NCBI GenBank assembly: GCA_036121365.1
Contig: JAZAFR010000030.1
Location: 1-18,502 of the forward strand
Origin: UBA7916 sp036121365
GTDB taxonomy: Bacteria > Pseudomonadota > Gammaproteobacteria > Comchoanobacterales > Comchoanobacteraceae
Direction: 5' to 3'
DNA: 18,502 nt
Both the position numbers and the translations under genes were made by a program. Below are positions 7,871 to 15,353 of this stretch, in pieces. Numbering within the stretch: position 1 is the first letter of the stretch; each line of letters opens with the position of its first letter. The notes under the pieces were generated by a model, which was given only the letters and a program-made list of their open reading frames with translations, had not been told where the DNA came from and did no database searches.

Positions 7871-8743
7871 ATGAAGTCAAATGATTTTGAAAAAAGGCTC
7901 TATGTGGTGGCAACACCAATTGGTAATTTAACAGACATCAGTCAAAGGGCAGTTGATATTTTAAAGCAGGTGGATGTGATTTTATGTGAAAACACCAAAC
8001 ACAGTTTGCGTTTATTGAATCATTATGGGATTTGTCCAAAAAAAATATTTAAACTCACAGAATATGAAAGCCAAAAAGACATCCAGAGGTATCTGTCTCA
8101 TTGTGAGAAGAATGGGATTGCATTGATTTCAGATGCAGGAACGCCTTTAATCAGTGATCCTGGGAAGGGGATTGTGGAGATGGCGCATGGGTCTGGATTT
8201 GGGGTGTTGTCGGTGCCAGGGCCATGTGCAGTGATTGCGGCTTTATCTATTTGTCCGTTTCAGGTAATGCCGTTTAGTTTTGAGGGTTTTTTATCTCGAA
8301 AAAAGGGTGAGAGGGTAGAGAAACTAAATAAAATGAAAACGCAGTCAGGAGCGATGGTGTTTTACGAGAGTCCCAATCGAGTATTGGCCTTTTGTGAGGA
8401 TTTGATGTCTGTTTTTGGGCGAGATAGGCAAGTGTTTGTTGTCAAGGAGCTAACAAAGCGTTTTGAGTGTTACTGGAAGGGCAGTCTACAGGAGGTGTGT
8501 ACAGAACTGGTCGATGCCAACAAGCAGGGGGAGTTTGTTGTGATTGTGGCTGGTGACGATGCGAGTAGTGATGATGGCATGGAGGGGGAAGAGTTAATTT
8601 CATTGCAAGGATGTATGCAACAGATGAAAGAAAGTGGGGTGTCGTTGAGCAGTGCAAAGAGAATCTTAGCGCCTTTGGTTGCCATCGGTAAAAATAAATT
8701 ATACCAGAGATTATTGGTTATTTATGGTGAAGAAGAGAAATAG
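7871..8743 (+). CDS. rsmI: 16S rRNA (cytidine-1402 2'-O)-methyltransferase RsmI
   Basis: RsmI uses S-adenosylmethionine to methylate the ribose of C1402 in the decoding centre of 16S rRNA. The 290-residue protein has the tetrapyrrole-methylase fold: VVATPIGNLTDIS at about 12-24, CENTKHSLRLLNHYGI, ISDAGTPLISDPG at about 86-98, SVPGPCAVIAALS at about 114-126, and FEGFLSRKKGER and VFYESPNRV further on. The C-terminal helix-turn-helix domain closes with KNKLYQRLLVIYGE. The usual Glu-Asp pair in the third motif is Glu-Asn here. AAGGA lies about ten bases before ATG 7871. It is divergently transcribed from lpoA, as in most gammaproteobacteria, and converges with the OTU-like gene. Confidence 0.96.
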   Translation: MKSNDFEKRLYVVATPIGNLTDISQRAVDILKQVDVILCENTKHSLRLLNHYGICPKKIFKLTEYESQKDIQRYLSHCEKNGIALISDAGTPLISDPGKGIVEMAHGSGFGVLSVPGPCAVIAALSICPFQVMPFSFEGFLSRKKGERVEKLNKMKTQSGAMVFYESPNRVLAFCEDLMSVFGRDRQVFVVKELTKRFECYWKGSLQEVCTELVDANKQGEFVVIVAGDDASSDDGMEGEELISLQGCMQQMKESGVSLSSAKRILAPLVAIGKNKLYQRLLVIYGEEEK

Positions 8744-8874
8744 GCTTTAGATTTTTCAGTATAGTCATTGACCCATTTATAAAGGTTTAATCATACAAAG
8801 CCGTCAAAATGTGCGGTCAGTGGCAATCTTAAGAGGTGAAGACTTTATACCTAAGGCAGCAACAAAAATTTGAT

Positions 8875-10320
8875 CTATCTTTTGAAAGAGGCAAAGGCAG
8901 CGTCAGAAAGTTCTTTGAATGGGTCATAGGTCTCGTCATTGTTTTGTCTATCGCTTGAAACTGGAAAAAGCAGACCTTGAAAGGCCTCTGGACAAGGTGT
9001 TTTGGTCATTTCTTGCTTGTATGCCTGGAAGAATGTGAGTCGGGGAGCTGGGGGAGATTTGCTTGCAGTTAAGATAGGGGAAGACGTATCTACATCGGAT
9101 TCGTCCTCTTCATGGGTCTCATCAATTCTAGGCAGGTTCTCTCGTTTGGGTGAAGGGAGACGTTGTCTTCCCGGTATCACTCTTGGTAGAAGAAGGGCGA
9201 GATATTTCGATGCAAAAGTGACGGGGTCTGTGTGTGACATTAATGCCATTTCTTTAAGTGTGTCTAAGCTCTTCTGTTGATACGATCCATATGCAAGCTT
9301 GGCCTCTTCTGTTAATATGTCAAAATGGCCATTGATATCAATTATTCCTTCTTCAGGGCTACAAAGAACAAAAGCCTCATAAGCAATAGTCATGGGGACT
9401 TTCGGCTTTGATGTATTCAGTTGACTGAATCCATTTAAGCGGCCAATCGCAGCTAAGATTTCATTTTTTTGGTCATAAGCACGCAAGTTGCGGCTGGTAG
9501 TGATTATCGGGACTATTTCTAGATTGATATGGAATATGTTGGATAAGACAAATAAATCTGCAATGCTAAAATAAGTTGATCTATGTTCAAATACATTGGA
9601 TATGGGCAACATGTTGGCTTCTTTCAAGGCGAGGGTGAAATTTTTGAGATGTGAGGAGTTATCGATGATTTTAGAGATTAAATGATTGAGATCTTCAGCC
9701 TGGGTGAATGAGTCATCAAAAGTAAGCATTTCGCTAGATAGGGTTTGGTCACGGTCAGTGTTTTTAGCAGCAAGTGTGCAGAGTAAAATGATTCTAAAAA
9801 CAGGGGCGAGGGCACATTGAATGGTATCGGGATGCATGACAGAGAGCTGTTTGATCAAAGCAGAAAGAGTCATATTTTTTTTTTGATAATAGTATTTAAA
9901 GCAAGTCAGTAATAGCTCAATGGGTTTTTGATAAAGTGGCTTATCTATGCTCACAGTACCATTTTTTAACATCATAAAAAACAAAAGTCCAAATGAGGCA
10001 GGTCCACAGTAACCAAGTTGATGAATGGTAGCTAGAGAGTCATCTCTTGCGATACTGCTTGAGTTCGTGAATGATGAATATGAAAGAGATTGTTGTGTTG
10101 AGGGAGGTGTGTGCTGGTTTGATACTCGAGTAGGCTGTTTTGGGGTATGGTTTGCAGCTATTTCGCTGTTAGGATCAGAATATGGTGGGGCAGTGTTTGG
10201 GGGCAGGTTTTTAAGAAGAGAAAGAAAGTCCTCATATGAAGAGAAGGATTGGCTTCTTTCTCTGCGCCTATGAGAGGTGTCTGATTTTGAGCTGGTGTAG
10301 GAAGGAGTATTTGTTGGCAT
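8875..10320 (-). CDS. Unknown protein with OTU/otubain-like cysteine-protease pattern, candidate effector
   Basis: I do not recognise the 481-residue protein as a named family. Residues 1-92 are Ser/Thr/Pro-rich and probably disordered. A compact region follows. It begins HQLGYCGPASFGLLFFMML, with C105 at the start of a helix as in papain-fold proteases. A helical middle leads to YFSIADLFVLSNIFHINLEI at 250-269, then VPMTIAYEAFVLC, and finally INGHFDIL with H332 and D334. That order (Cys on a helix, a helix-strand pair, a strand, then GH-aromatic-D) matches otubain-type OTU deubiquitinases, whose His and Asp are arranged the same way. The Asp usually three residues before the Cys is absent (Leu). 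Residues 380-430 are polar and acidic. There is no signal peptide or membrane segment. AGAGGA eight bases before ATG 10320 supports the start. The gene is intact and isolated. Catalysis, host targeting and secretion are all inferences. Confidence 0.55.
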   Translation of the reverse strand: MPTNTPSYTSSKSDTSHRRRERSQSFSSYEDFLSLLKNLPPNTAPPYSDPNSEIAANHTPKQPTRVSNQHTPPSTQQSLSYSSFTNSSSIARDDSLATIHQLGYCGPASFGLLFFMMLKNGTVSIDKPLYQKPIELLLTCFKYYYQKKNMTLSALIKQLSVMHPDTIQCALAPVFRIILLCTLAAKNTDRDQTLSSEMLTFDDSFTQAEDLNHLISKIIDNSSHLKNFTLALKEANMLPISNVFEHRSTYFSIADLFVLSNIFHINLEIVPIITTSRNLRAYDQKNEILAAIGRLNGFSQLNTSKPKVPMTIAYEAFVLCSPEEGIIDINGHFDILTEEAKLAYGSYQQKSLDTLKEMALMSHTDPVTFASKYLALLLPRVIPGRQRLPSPKRENLPRIDETHEEDESDVDTSSPILTASKSPPAPRLTFFQAYKQEMTKTPCPEAFQGLLFPVSSDRQNNDETYDPFKELSDAAFASFKR

Positions 10321-10524
10321 GTTTGTTTTCCTCTATTTTCATTTTCTGAATCGGATCCTGAAATGGCATAGTGCATCATTTGGTATATGAAATCAAATAA
10401 AAGCGAGGGTTGGTGTGGTGATAAAGTGAGATAAAAGTGTATACAGTCATATTTTGGTCTATTAGTGCTATTGAATCAATTATTGGAAAAATGATGGTGG
10501 GGTTTTGCTTGTATGTATTGAGTG

Positions 10525-10560
10525 AATAGGCTGTCCTAATTGTAGTGGACACAGGCTATT
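10525..10560. repeat. Imperfect inverted repeat
   Basis: The left arm aataggctgtcc and right arm ggacacaggctatt can pair around a ten-base loop, with one mismatch and a small bulge. The inner TGTCC...GGACA part resembles the ends of some IS3-type insertion sequences, but no transposase gene is nearby. It could be a solo end, a miniature element remnant, or simply a hairpin. Confidence 0.35.
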
Positions 10561-10693
10561 GATGTTTTATGGGGTATGCTCAAGAGAGGTGTGTATATAA
10601 GTGATATGTAGAGTTGATGTGTAAAGGTATGGAGGTGAAAGAAAGTTGAATGTGTAATTATGAAAATAATTAACAATTAACAATTAGATTGAC

Positions 10694-10722
10694 TGGATTA
10701 TAAGGCTGAAATTTGTTATGAT
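10694..10722 (+). promoter_or_regulatory. Predicted sigma-70 promoter of rnpB
   Basis: An extended -10 element, TG-n-TATGAT, sits at 10714-10722, eight bases before the predicted 5' end of RNase P RNA. A weak -35 match, TGGATT at 10694-10699, has 17-bp spacing. AT-rich tracts lie immediately upstream. Confidence 0.55.
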
Positions 10723-10730
10723 GTATAACA

Positions 10731-11055
10731 GTGTTGGTCAGGCAGTTGCTGGTGAAAATCAGAGGAAAGTCCGGGCTCCATAGAGCAGAGTGCCAGGTAA
10801 CACCTGGGAGGTGTGAACTTACGGAAAGTGCTACAGAAACAAACCGCCCGTCAGGGTAAGGGTGAAAAGGTGCGGTAAAAGCGCACCGCAGGCTTGGTAA
10901 CAAGGCTGGCAAGGCAAACCCCACTCGGAGCAAGATCAAGTAAAGGTCATTCAATGTGACTCGCATTTGACCAGGGTAGATCGCTAGAGGTCTATGGTGA
11001 CATAGGCTCGAGATAAATAACTGTCCTTGACAGAACCCGGCTTATCGACCAGCAC
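10731..11055 (+). ncRNA. rnpB: RNase P RNA (type A), compact form
   Basis: This is the catalytic RNA of ribonuclease P, which removes 5' leaders from tRNA precursors. Helix P1 forms from gtgttggtc (10731-10739) and gaccagcac (11047-11055), nine pairs with one G-U. The universal core is present: AGGAAAGTCCGGGCTCC (10763-10779), GTGCCAGGTAAC, the GGTGCGGTAAAAGCGCACC hairpin region, GGAGCAAGATCAAGTAA, the GGGTAGATCGC segment that binds the tRNA CCA end (about 10974), and ACAGAACCCGGCTTAT (11030-11045). At about 325 nt it is clearly shorter than E. coli M1 RNA (377 nt). Arm P3 is reduced to a five-pair hairpin with a GAAA loop at 10749-10762, and a second peripheral hairpin near 10845-10855 is also cut down. 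No terminator is evident before the antiporter gene, 30 nt downstream. Confidence 0.97.
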
Positions 11056-11085
11056 TAACTGATTATCATATCAGCAGGAAGGGAA

Positions 11086-12252
11086 ATGGTTGATCACGAG
11101 CTACTTACATCGATATCACTCATCTATGCAGGCGCTGCATTTGTTGCAACTTTTGCTCTATTCTCACGGCAGTCATTATCGATTGCATACATTGTGCTGG
11201 GTATCTTAATGGGGCCATATGGGTTTAAGGTTGTTAACGATGACAATCTAGTGCAAGAGATTGGCCATGTGGGTATGATTTTCTTATTGTTTCTCGCTGG
11301 ATTGCACTTGGATCCCAAAAACTTAGCGTCAATGCTAAAAAAAGCGGTCATGGTAACTTTATCGACCTCTTTATCATTTGCCATAATTGGTTATTTCGTG
11401 GCGTGGGTTTCAGGATTCTCGGTCATGGACTCATTATTGGTAGGGGCAGCGATGATGTTTTCAAGTACGTTATTGGGGTTGAAGTTATTGCCCAATAGTC
11501 TATTACACGGTCATCATATTGGTGAAGTCATCATCAGTATTTTATTGATTCAAGATTTGTTAGCGATTTTGACTTTGATTGTATTACAAACTTCAGGGCA
11601 TGAGCAGCTCAGTACAGCACATTTAGTTAGAGTATTTTTATCAGTTCCAGTGTTGGGGTTCTTTGCGTTTTTGGTAGAGCGTAATTGTTTGTCAAGACTC
11701 TTCAATATGTATGAGTCTGTACGTGAGTATTTGTTCATAACAAGTGTGGGCTGGTGTTTATTGGTAGCACAAGTTGCCACATGGATAGGGTTGAGTTATG
11801 AGATAGGCGCATTCATCGCAGGGGTTACCATTGCGACAGGCAGTATCTCCACATACTTATCAGAATGTTTTAGTCCTTTGAGGGATTTCTTTCTGGTCTT
11901 ATTTTTCTTTGCCATCGGTGCCAATTTAAACATTTGGGCTTTGCCGAATATTGCTTTCCCTGTTTTAGTATTGACAGGGTTCATTATGCTTGCCAAGCCA
12001 ATGTTATATTGGTGGTCATTATTGCGCTCTCCCAGTGAAGAAGGAATTGGTTGGGAAGTTGGTGTGAGATTGGGGCAAGCAAGCGAATTTTCAATATTGG
12101 TGGCACAAATAGCAGGGCAGTCTCGTTTGATATCTCCACAGGCTTCAGGGGTGATTCAAGCAACCACCATTTTAAGCTTTGTGATTTCTTCTTATTGGGT
12201 GACTCACATGTTTAAGACACCTGCGATGATCAGTAAGCCACTTGAAGACTAG
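11086..12252 (+). CDS. CPA2-family cation/proton antiporter (KefB/RosB-type membrane domain)
   Basis: This 388-residue polytopic inner-membrane protein has about 11-12 hydrophobic segments and belongs to the Na+/H+ exchanger (CPA2) superfamily. Typical features are AYIVLGILMGPYGF near residue 34-47, MIFLLFLAGLHLDP, MMFSSTLLGLKLLP, and the LLIQDLLAILTL segment with the Gln-Asp pair expected at the ion site. EIGAFIAGVTIATG, FFAIGANLN and RLGQASEFSILVA follow, all seen in KefB/KefC relatives. It ends soon after the last membrane helix and lacks the cytoplasmic TrkA-N domain of full KefB/C proteins, so glutathione gating is unlikely. The ion (K+ or Na+) cannot be told from sequence. AGGAAGGG precedes ATG 11086. 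It starts 30 nt beyond rnpB, so some transcription may read through from the rnpB promoter. Confidence 0.9.
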   Translation: MVDHELLTSISLIYAGAAFVATFALFSRQSLSIAYIVLGILMGPYGFKVVNDDNLVQEIGHVGMIFLLFLAGLHLDPKNLASMLKKAVMVTLSTSLSFAIIGYFVAWVSGFSVMDSLLVGAAMMFSSTLLGLKLLPNSLLHGHHIGEVIISILLIQDLLAILTLIVLQTSGHEQLSTAHLVRVFLSVPVLGFFAFLVERNCLSRLFNMYESVREYLFITSVGWCLLVAQVATWIGLSYEIGAFIAGVTIATGSISTYLSECFSPLRDFFLVLFFFAIGANLNIWALPNIAFPVLVLTGFIMLAKPMLYWWSLLRSPSEEGIGWEVGVRLGQASEFSILVAQIAGQSRLISPQASGVIQATTILSFVISSYWVTHMFKTPAMISKPLED

Positions 12253-12707
12253 GTGGTGGTCTAAGTATTCCAAAAAAATTCTTGATCAATTGAGTATGGA
12301 TAGAGATCTTTGACTTTGAGTTGAAAGGATTTCTATGCAAGAGTTTCAGTATGAATTGTTTATATATTTATGTATATAAGGGGTTTGAGATGAAGGATTC
12401 TGATTGCAAAAAGTCACATATAGGCCATGTAGTAATCACACAAGTAATGTCAAATGAGTCGGTTTTGACATGCATCTAAAGAAAATGTGGATAGGCAGAG
12501 TTGATTTTAAGGGGATAGTCCGAACTTGGTTTCTACAAAATCAGATTAAAAATCACTGATGTGAATACAGAGGATAATCCATGTATAAAAAAATCTGCAG
12601 TGGGCGTGTGAAAAAGTGGTGAAGATATGAATATAAACTGTAAAAAAACTTGCAAAAATGGCAAATATTCTCTACATTCAAGGTATGTGAACTAGAAGAC
12701 AATTTAA
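12253..12707. other. Long leader region upstream of aceE
   Basis: No gene, tRNA or clear terminator is visible in these 455 nt. There is an AT-only dyad tatata...tatata at 12361-12378, a plausible promoter at 12650-12678, and many A-tracts. I looked for a PdhR-like palindrome and saw none. Confidence 0.45.
12650..12678 (+). promoter_or_regulatory. Possible sigma-70 promoter of aceEF
   Basis: TTGCAA (12650-12655) and TACATT (12673-12678) are separated by 17 bp. Each matches four of six consensus bases. Transcription would start near 12685, giving a leader of about 23 nt before ATG 12708. In AT-rich DNA such matches are common, so this is tentative. Confidence 0.35.
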
Positions 12708-15338
12708 ATGATCGATCATCAATGTCAAGTGGCCGCTGAAGAGATAGAGGAATGGCAAGAGTCCATAGAAAACATCATTGATTGTTATGGAATTGAAGGG
12801 GGGAGGCAGGTATTGTCTGCTCTTAGTGAGCGCATTGGTGGAGGTGGCGTAGTCAACGTCGGCCCGGGCGTCAATGTCAATACAATTTCCTATATGGAAG
12901 ATGAGCCTTTACCAGAGCAAAGTGAATTGGGTATTCAAGCTGAAAAGATCAATTTATGGAATGCCATGGCCATGGTCGTACGTGCTGGTAAAAAAAGTGG
13001 AGAACTGGGCGGCCATATCTCAACATATGCATCATCGTCAGTGCTATATCAGATTGGTTTTGATTATTTCTTCAAAGGCGATGACAAAGGAGAAGGAGAC
13101 TACATTTACTTTCAGGGACATGCTTCTCCAGGAATATACGCACGATCTTTTCTCGAAGGGCGGTTGAGTCAAGGCAACTTAGAGTTATTTCGGCAAGAGT
13201 CGACAAAAAAAGGGGGGCTAAGCTCTTATCCACATCCATGGTTAATGCCAACATATTGGCAGTTTCCAACGGTATCTATGGGATTAGGACCATTACAAGC
13301 AATTTATCAAGCCTATTGGATGAGATATCTTGAAGATAGAGGGTTACAAAAAACAGACAAGCGATTTGTTTGGGCATTTTGTGGTGATGGGGAGATGGAT
13401 GAGCCCGAGTCAAAGGCTGGACTGCAACTTGCAGCAAGAGAGCGACTGGACAATTGTATTTTTATTATCAATTGCAATTTACAGCGTTTAGATGGCCTTG
13501 TCCGAGGAAATGGTCAGATTATTGAAGAGCTAGAGGCAGTGTTTAATGCTTCTGGCTGGCGTGTCATCAAGGTGCTATGGGGGCAAGGATGGGACAGAGT
13601 ATGGCAGCTAGACACAGGTGGGCATGTTGCCAGAGCGTTGGGTGAGATGGTCGATGGTCAGCGTCAAGCTCTATATGCGCAAGGGTCAGAGGCGCTTGTG
13701 GAGTATCTACGAGCACTCTCACCAGAAGTAGAAAAAGTGATGAAGCAATTGAGTGTTGATGAAATGGGCAATTTATTACCTGGTGGGCATGATCCAGTAA
13801 AAGTCTACACAGCATATAAGCACGCTGTGCAAAAGACAGGCAAGCCAACTGTCATTTTAGCCCACACCATCAAAGGATTTTCCTTGGGTAAATCAACACA
13901 TTCTAGGAACACAGCGCACAATAAGAAAAAAATGTCGGAAGAAGATCTAATTGATTATGCAAAATATTGTCATATCCCATTGCCAGTAGAAGCCGTTGAA
14001 CAAGCTGAGTTTTATCACCCAGGCAATGACAGTCCTATTACTCAGTATGTGAAGAAAAGACGACAGGCACTTGATGGCTACTTACCTAAGCGTCAAGAAA
14101 GTAACCTATCTTTGGAGAAGCCAGATCCGTCAGGGTGGGAGTCGATGATAAAATCATCAGGCAGCAAGCAATCTTCAACGACCATGTCATTTGTTCATAT
14201 GCTCAATATTCTATTACGAGATAAAAAGATAGCGCCATATATAGTGCCGATTGTAGCAGATGAATCCCGTACATTTGGGATGGAGGGCTTATTCAGGAAA
14301 ATCGGCATTTACGCGAGCGCAGGACAGTCTTATCAACCAGAAGATGCGAAAAGCATAATGAGTTATTCTGAGAAGAAAAACGGGCAATTGCTGCAGGAAG
14401 GTTTAACAGAAGCGGGTGCATTGTCTGCGTGGATATCTGCGGCAACATCCTACTCGACCTGTAATCGTCCAATGATTCCTATGTATATTTTCTACTCCAT
14501 GTTTGGTTTTCAGCGGGTGGGAGATTTACTCTGGTTGGCGGGTGACATTCGGGCACGTGGATTTTTATTCGGTGCCACAGCGGGTCGAACCACTCTGGGC
14601 GGAGAGGGATTGCAGCACAATGATGGACACAGTTTGGTGATGGCCTCTTTGGTCCCCAACTGCATCAGTTATGATCCATGTTTTCAGTATGAGGTGGCAA
14701 CTCTCATTGCTCACGGCATTGAAAGAATGATGGTCAATTCTGAGGATGTTTATTTTTATATCACCTTAATGAATGAAAACTACACGCATCCTGAGATGCC
14801 AGAAGGAGTGGAAGAGGGCATCATTCAGGGGATGTATGAATTGAATGAGCATGTATCCAGCCCAGACATTCGCTTATTGGGTAGTGGTGCAATTTTAAGA
14901 GAGGTGATTCAGGCTGCAGAGACAATGCGTGCATATGGATTTAAGGTAAATGTTTATAGTGCGACAAGTTTTACTGAATTGGCAAGGCAGGCATCGAGGG
15001 TTGAAAAGAGCAACATAAAGAATCAGAGCAATGATGTGGCCTTTGTATCAGAAATGCTCAGTGGTCAGGTGCCAACATTGGCGGCAACAGATTATGTAAG
15101 GGCTTATGCTGAGCAGATTAGGCCGTATATTGATTGTCCGTATCAGGTGTTGGGAACAGATGGCTTTGGCAGGAGTGATTCGAGGGAGAATTTACGTAAA
15201 TTTTTTAATGTCAATGCGGAAAGTATTGTTTATTATGGCATACGGCAGTTGGTTGCAAGTAAAAAGGCCAAGCAGTCATTATTGGATGAGTTACACGAGC
15301 AATTCAAGTCATCCATACAAACGCAAGATCCAGTATAG
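12708..15338 (+). CDS. aceE: Pyruvate dehydrogenase E1 component, homodimeric type
   Basis: AceE uses thiamine diphosphate to decarboxylate pyruvate and acetylate the lipoyl arm of AceF. The 876-residue chain matches E. coli AceE (887) along its whole length. It carries LGGHISTYASS and FQGHASPGIYARSFLEGRL with active-site H138. The thiamine-binding motif GDGEMDEPES spans 226-235 and ends in NCNLQRLDG (255-263). GLSSYPHPWLMPTYWQFPTVSMGLGP, AHTIKGFSLG, ADESRTFGMEGLFRKIGIY, YSMFGFQRVGDL, GEGLQHNDGHS and VLGTDGFGRSDSRENLR are also present. The active-site loop after AHTIKG is diverged (KSTHSRNTAH), as is the N-terminus, which runs slightly short. The ribosome site before ATG 12708 is weak (AGAAGA). 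It is followed by aceF after 15 nt, clearly one operon. No pdhR precedes it. Confidence 0.97.
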   Translation: MIDHQCQVAAEEIEEWQESIENIIDCYGIEGGRQVLSALSERIGGGGVVNVGPGVNVNTISYMEDEPLPEQSELGIQAEKINLWNAMAMVVRAGKKSGELGGHISTYASSSVLYQIGFDYFFKGDDKGEGDYIYFQGHASPGIYARSFLEGRLSQGNLELFRQESTKKGGLSSYPHPWLMPTYWQFPTVSMGLGPLQAIYQAYWMRYLEDRGLQKTDKRFVWAFCGDGEMDEPESKAGLQLAARERLDNCIFIINCNLQRLDGLVRGNGQIIEELEAVFNASGWRVIKVLWGQGWDRVWQLDTGGHVARALGEMVDGQRQALYAQGSEALVEYLRALSPEVEKVMKQLSVDEMGNLLPGGHDPVKVYTAYKHAVQKTGKPTVILAHTIKGFSLGKSTHSRNTAHNKKKMSEEDLIDYAKYCHIPLPVEAVEQAEFYHPGNDSPITQYVKKRRQALDGYLPKRQESNLSLEKPDPSGWESMIKSSGSKQSSTTMSFVHMLNILLRDKKIAPYIVPIVADESRTFGMEGLFRKIGIYASAGQSYQPEDAKSIMSYSEKKNGQLLQEGLTEAGALSAWISAATSYSTCNRPMIPMYIFYSMFGFQRVGDLLWLAGDIRARGFLFGATAGRTTLGGEGLQHNDGHSLVMASLVPNCISYDPCFQYEVATLIAHGIERMMVNSEDVYFYITLMNENYTHPEMPEGVEEGIIQGMYELNEHVSSPDIRLLGSGAILREVIQAAETMRAYGFKVNVYSATSFTELARQASRVEKSNIKNQSNDVAFVSEMLSGQVPTLAATDYVRAYAEQIRPYIDCPYQVLGTDGFGRSDSRENLRKFFNVNAESIVYYGIRQLVASKKAKQSLLDELHEQFKSSIQTQDPV

Positions 15339-15353
15339 GTATAGGTGAGAAAG

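Larger units (their letters stand above)
10321..10730. other. Intergenic region upstream of rnpB and the OTU-like gene
   Basis: About 410 nt separate the divergent OTU-like gene and rnpB. It should hold both promoters. An imperfect palindrome lies at 10525-10560. The stretch just before the rnpB promoter (about 10655-10690) is rich in A and T tracts, like an UP element. Open frames here have no recognisable protein character, and I see no tRNA. Confidence 0.5.

Noticed and set aside
7824..7919. Longer N-terminus for lpoA starting at 7919
   Set aside because: It would overlap rsmI and place a second hydrophobic segment before the signal peptide. The start at 7823 gives a standard lipoprotein signal.
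8744..8874. Possible bidirectional terminator between rsmI and the OTU-like gene
   Set aside because: The best inverted arms (ctta...ggt / acctaag) need a three-base bulge and lack a T-run, so no intrinsic terminator can be supported.
10670..10966. Minus-strand 98-codon frame across rnpB
   Set aside because: It lies opposite the RNase P RNA, whose conserved core and P1 pairing explain the sequence.
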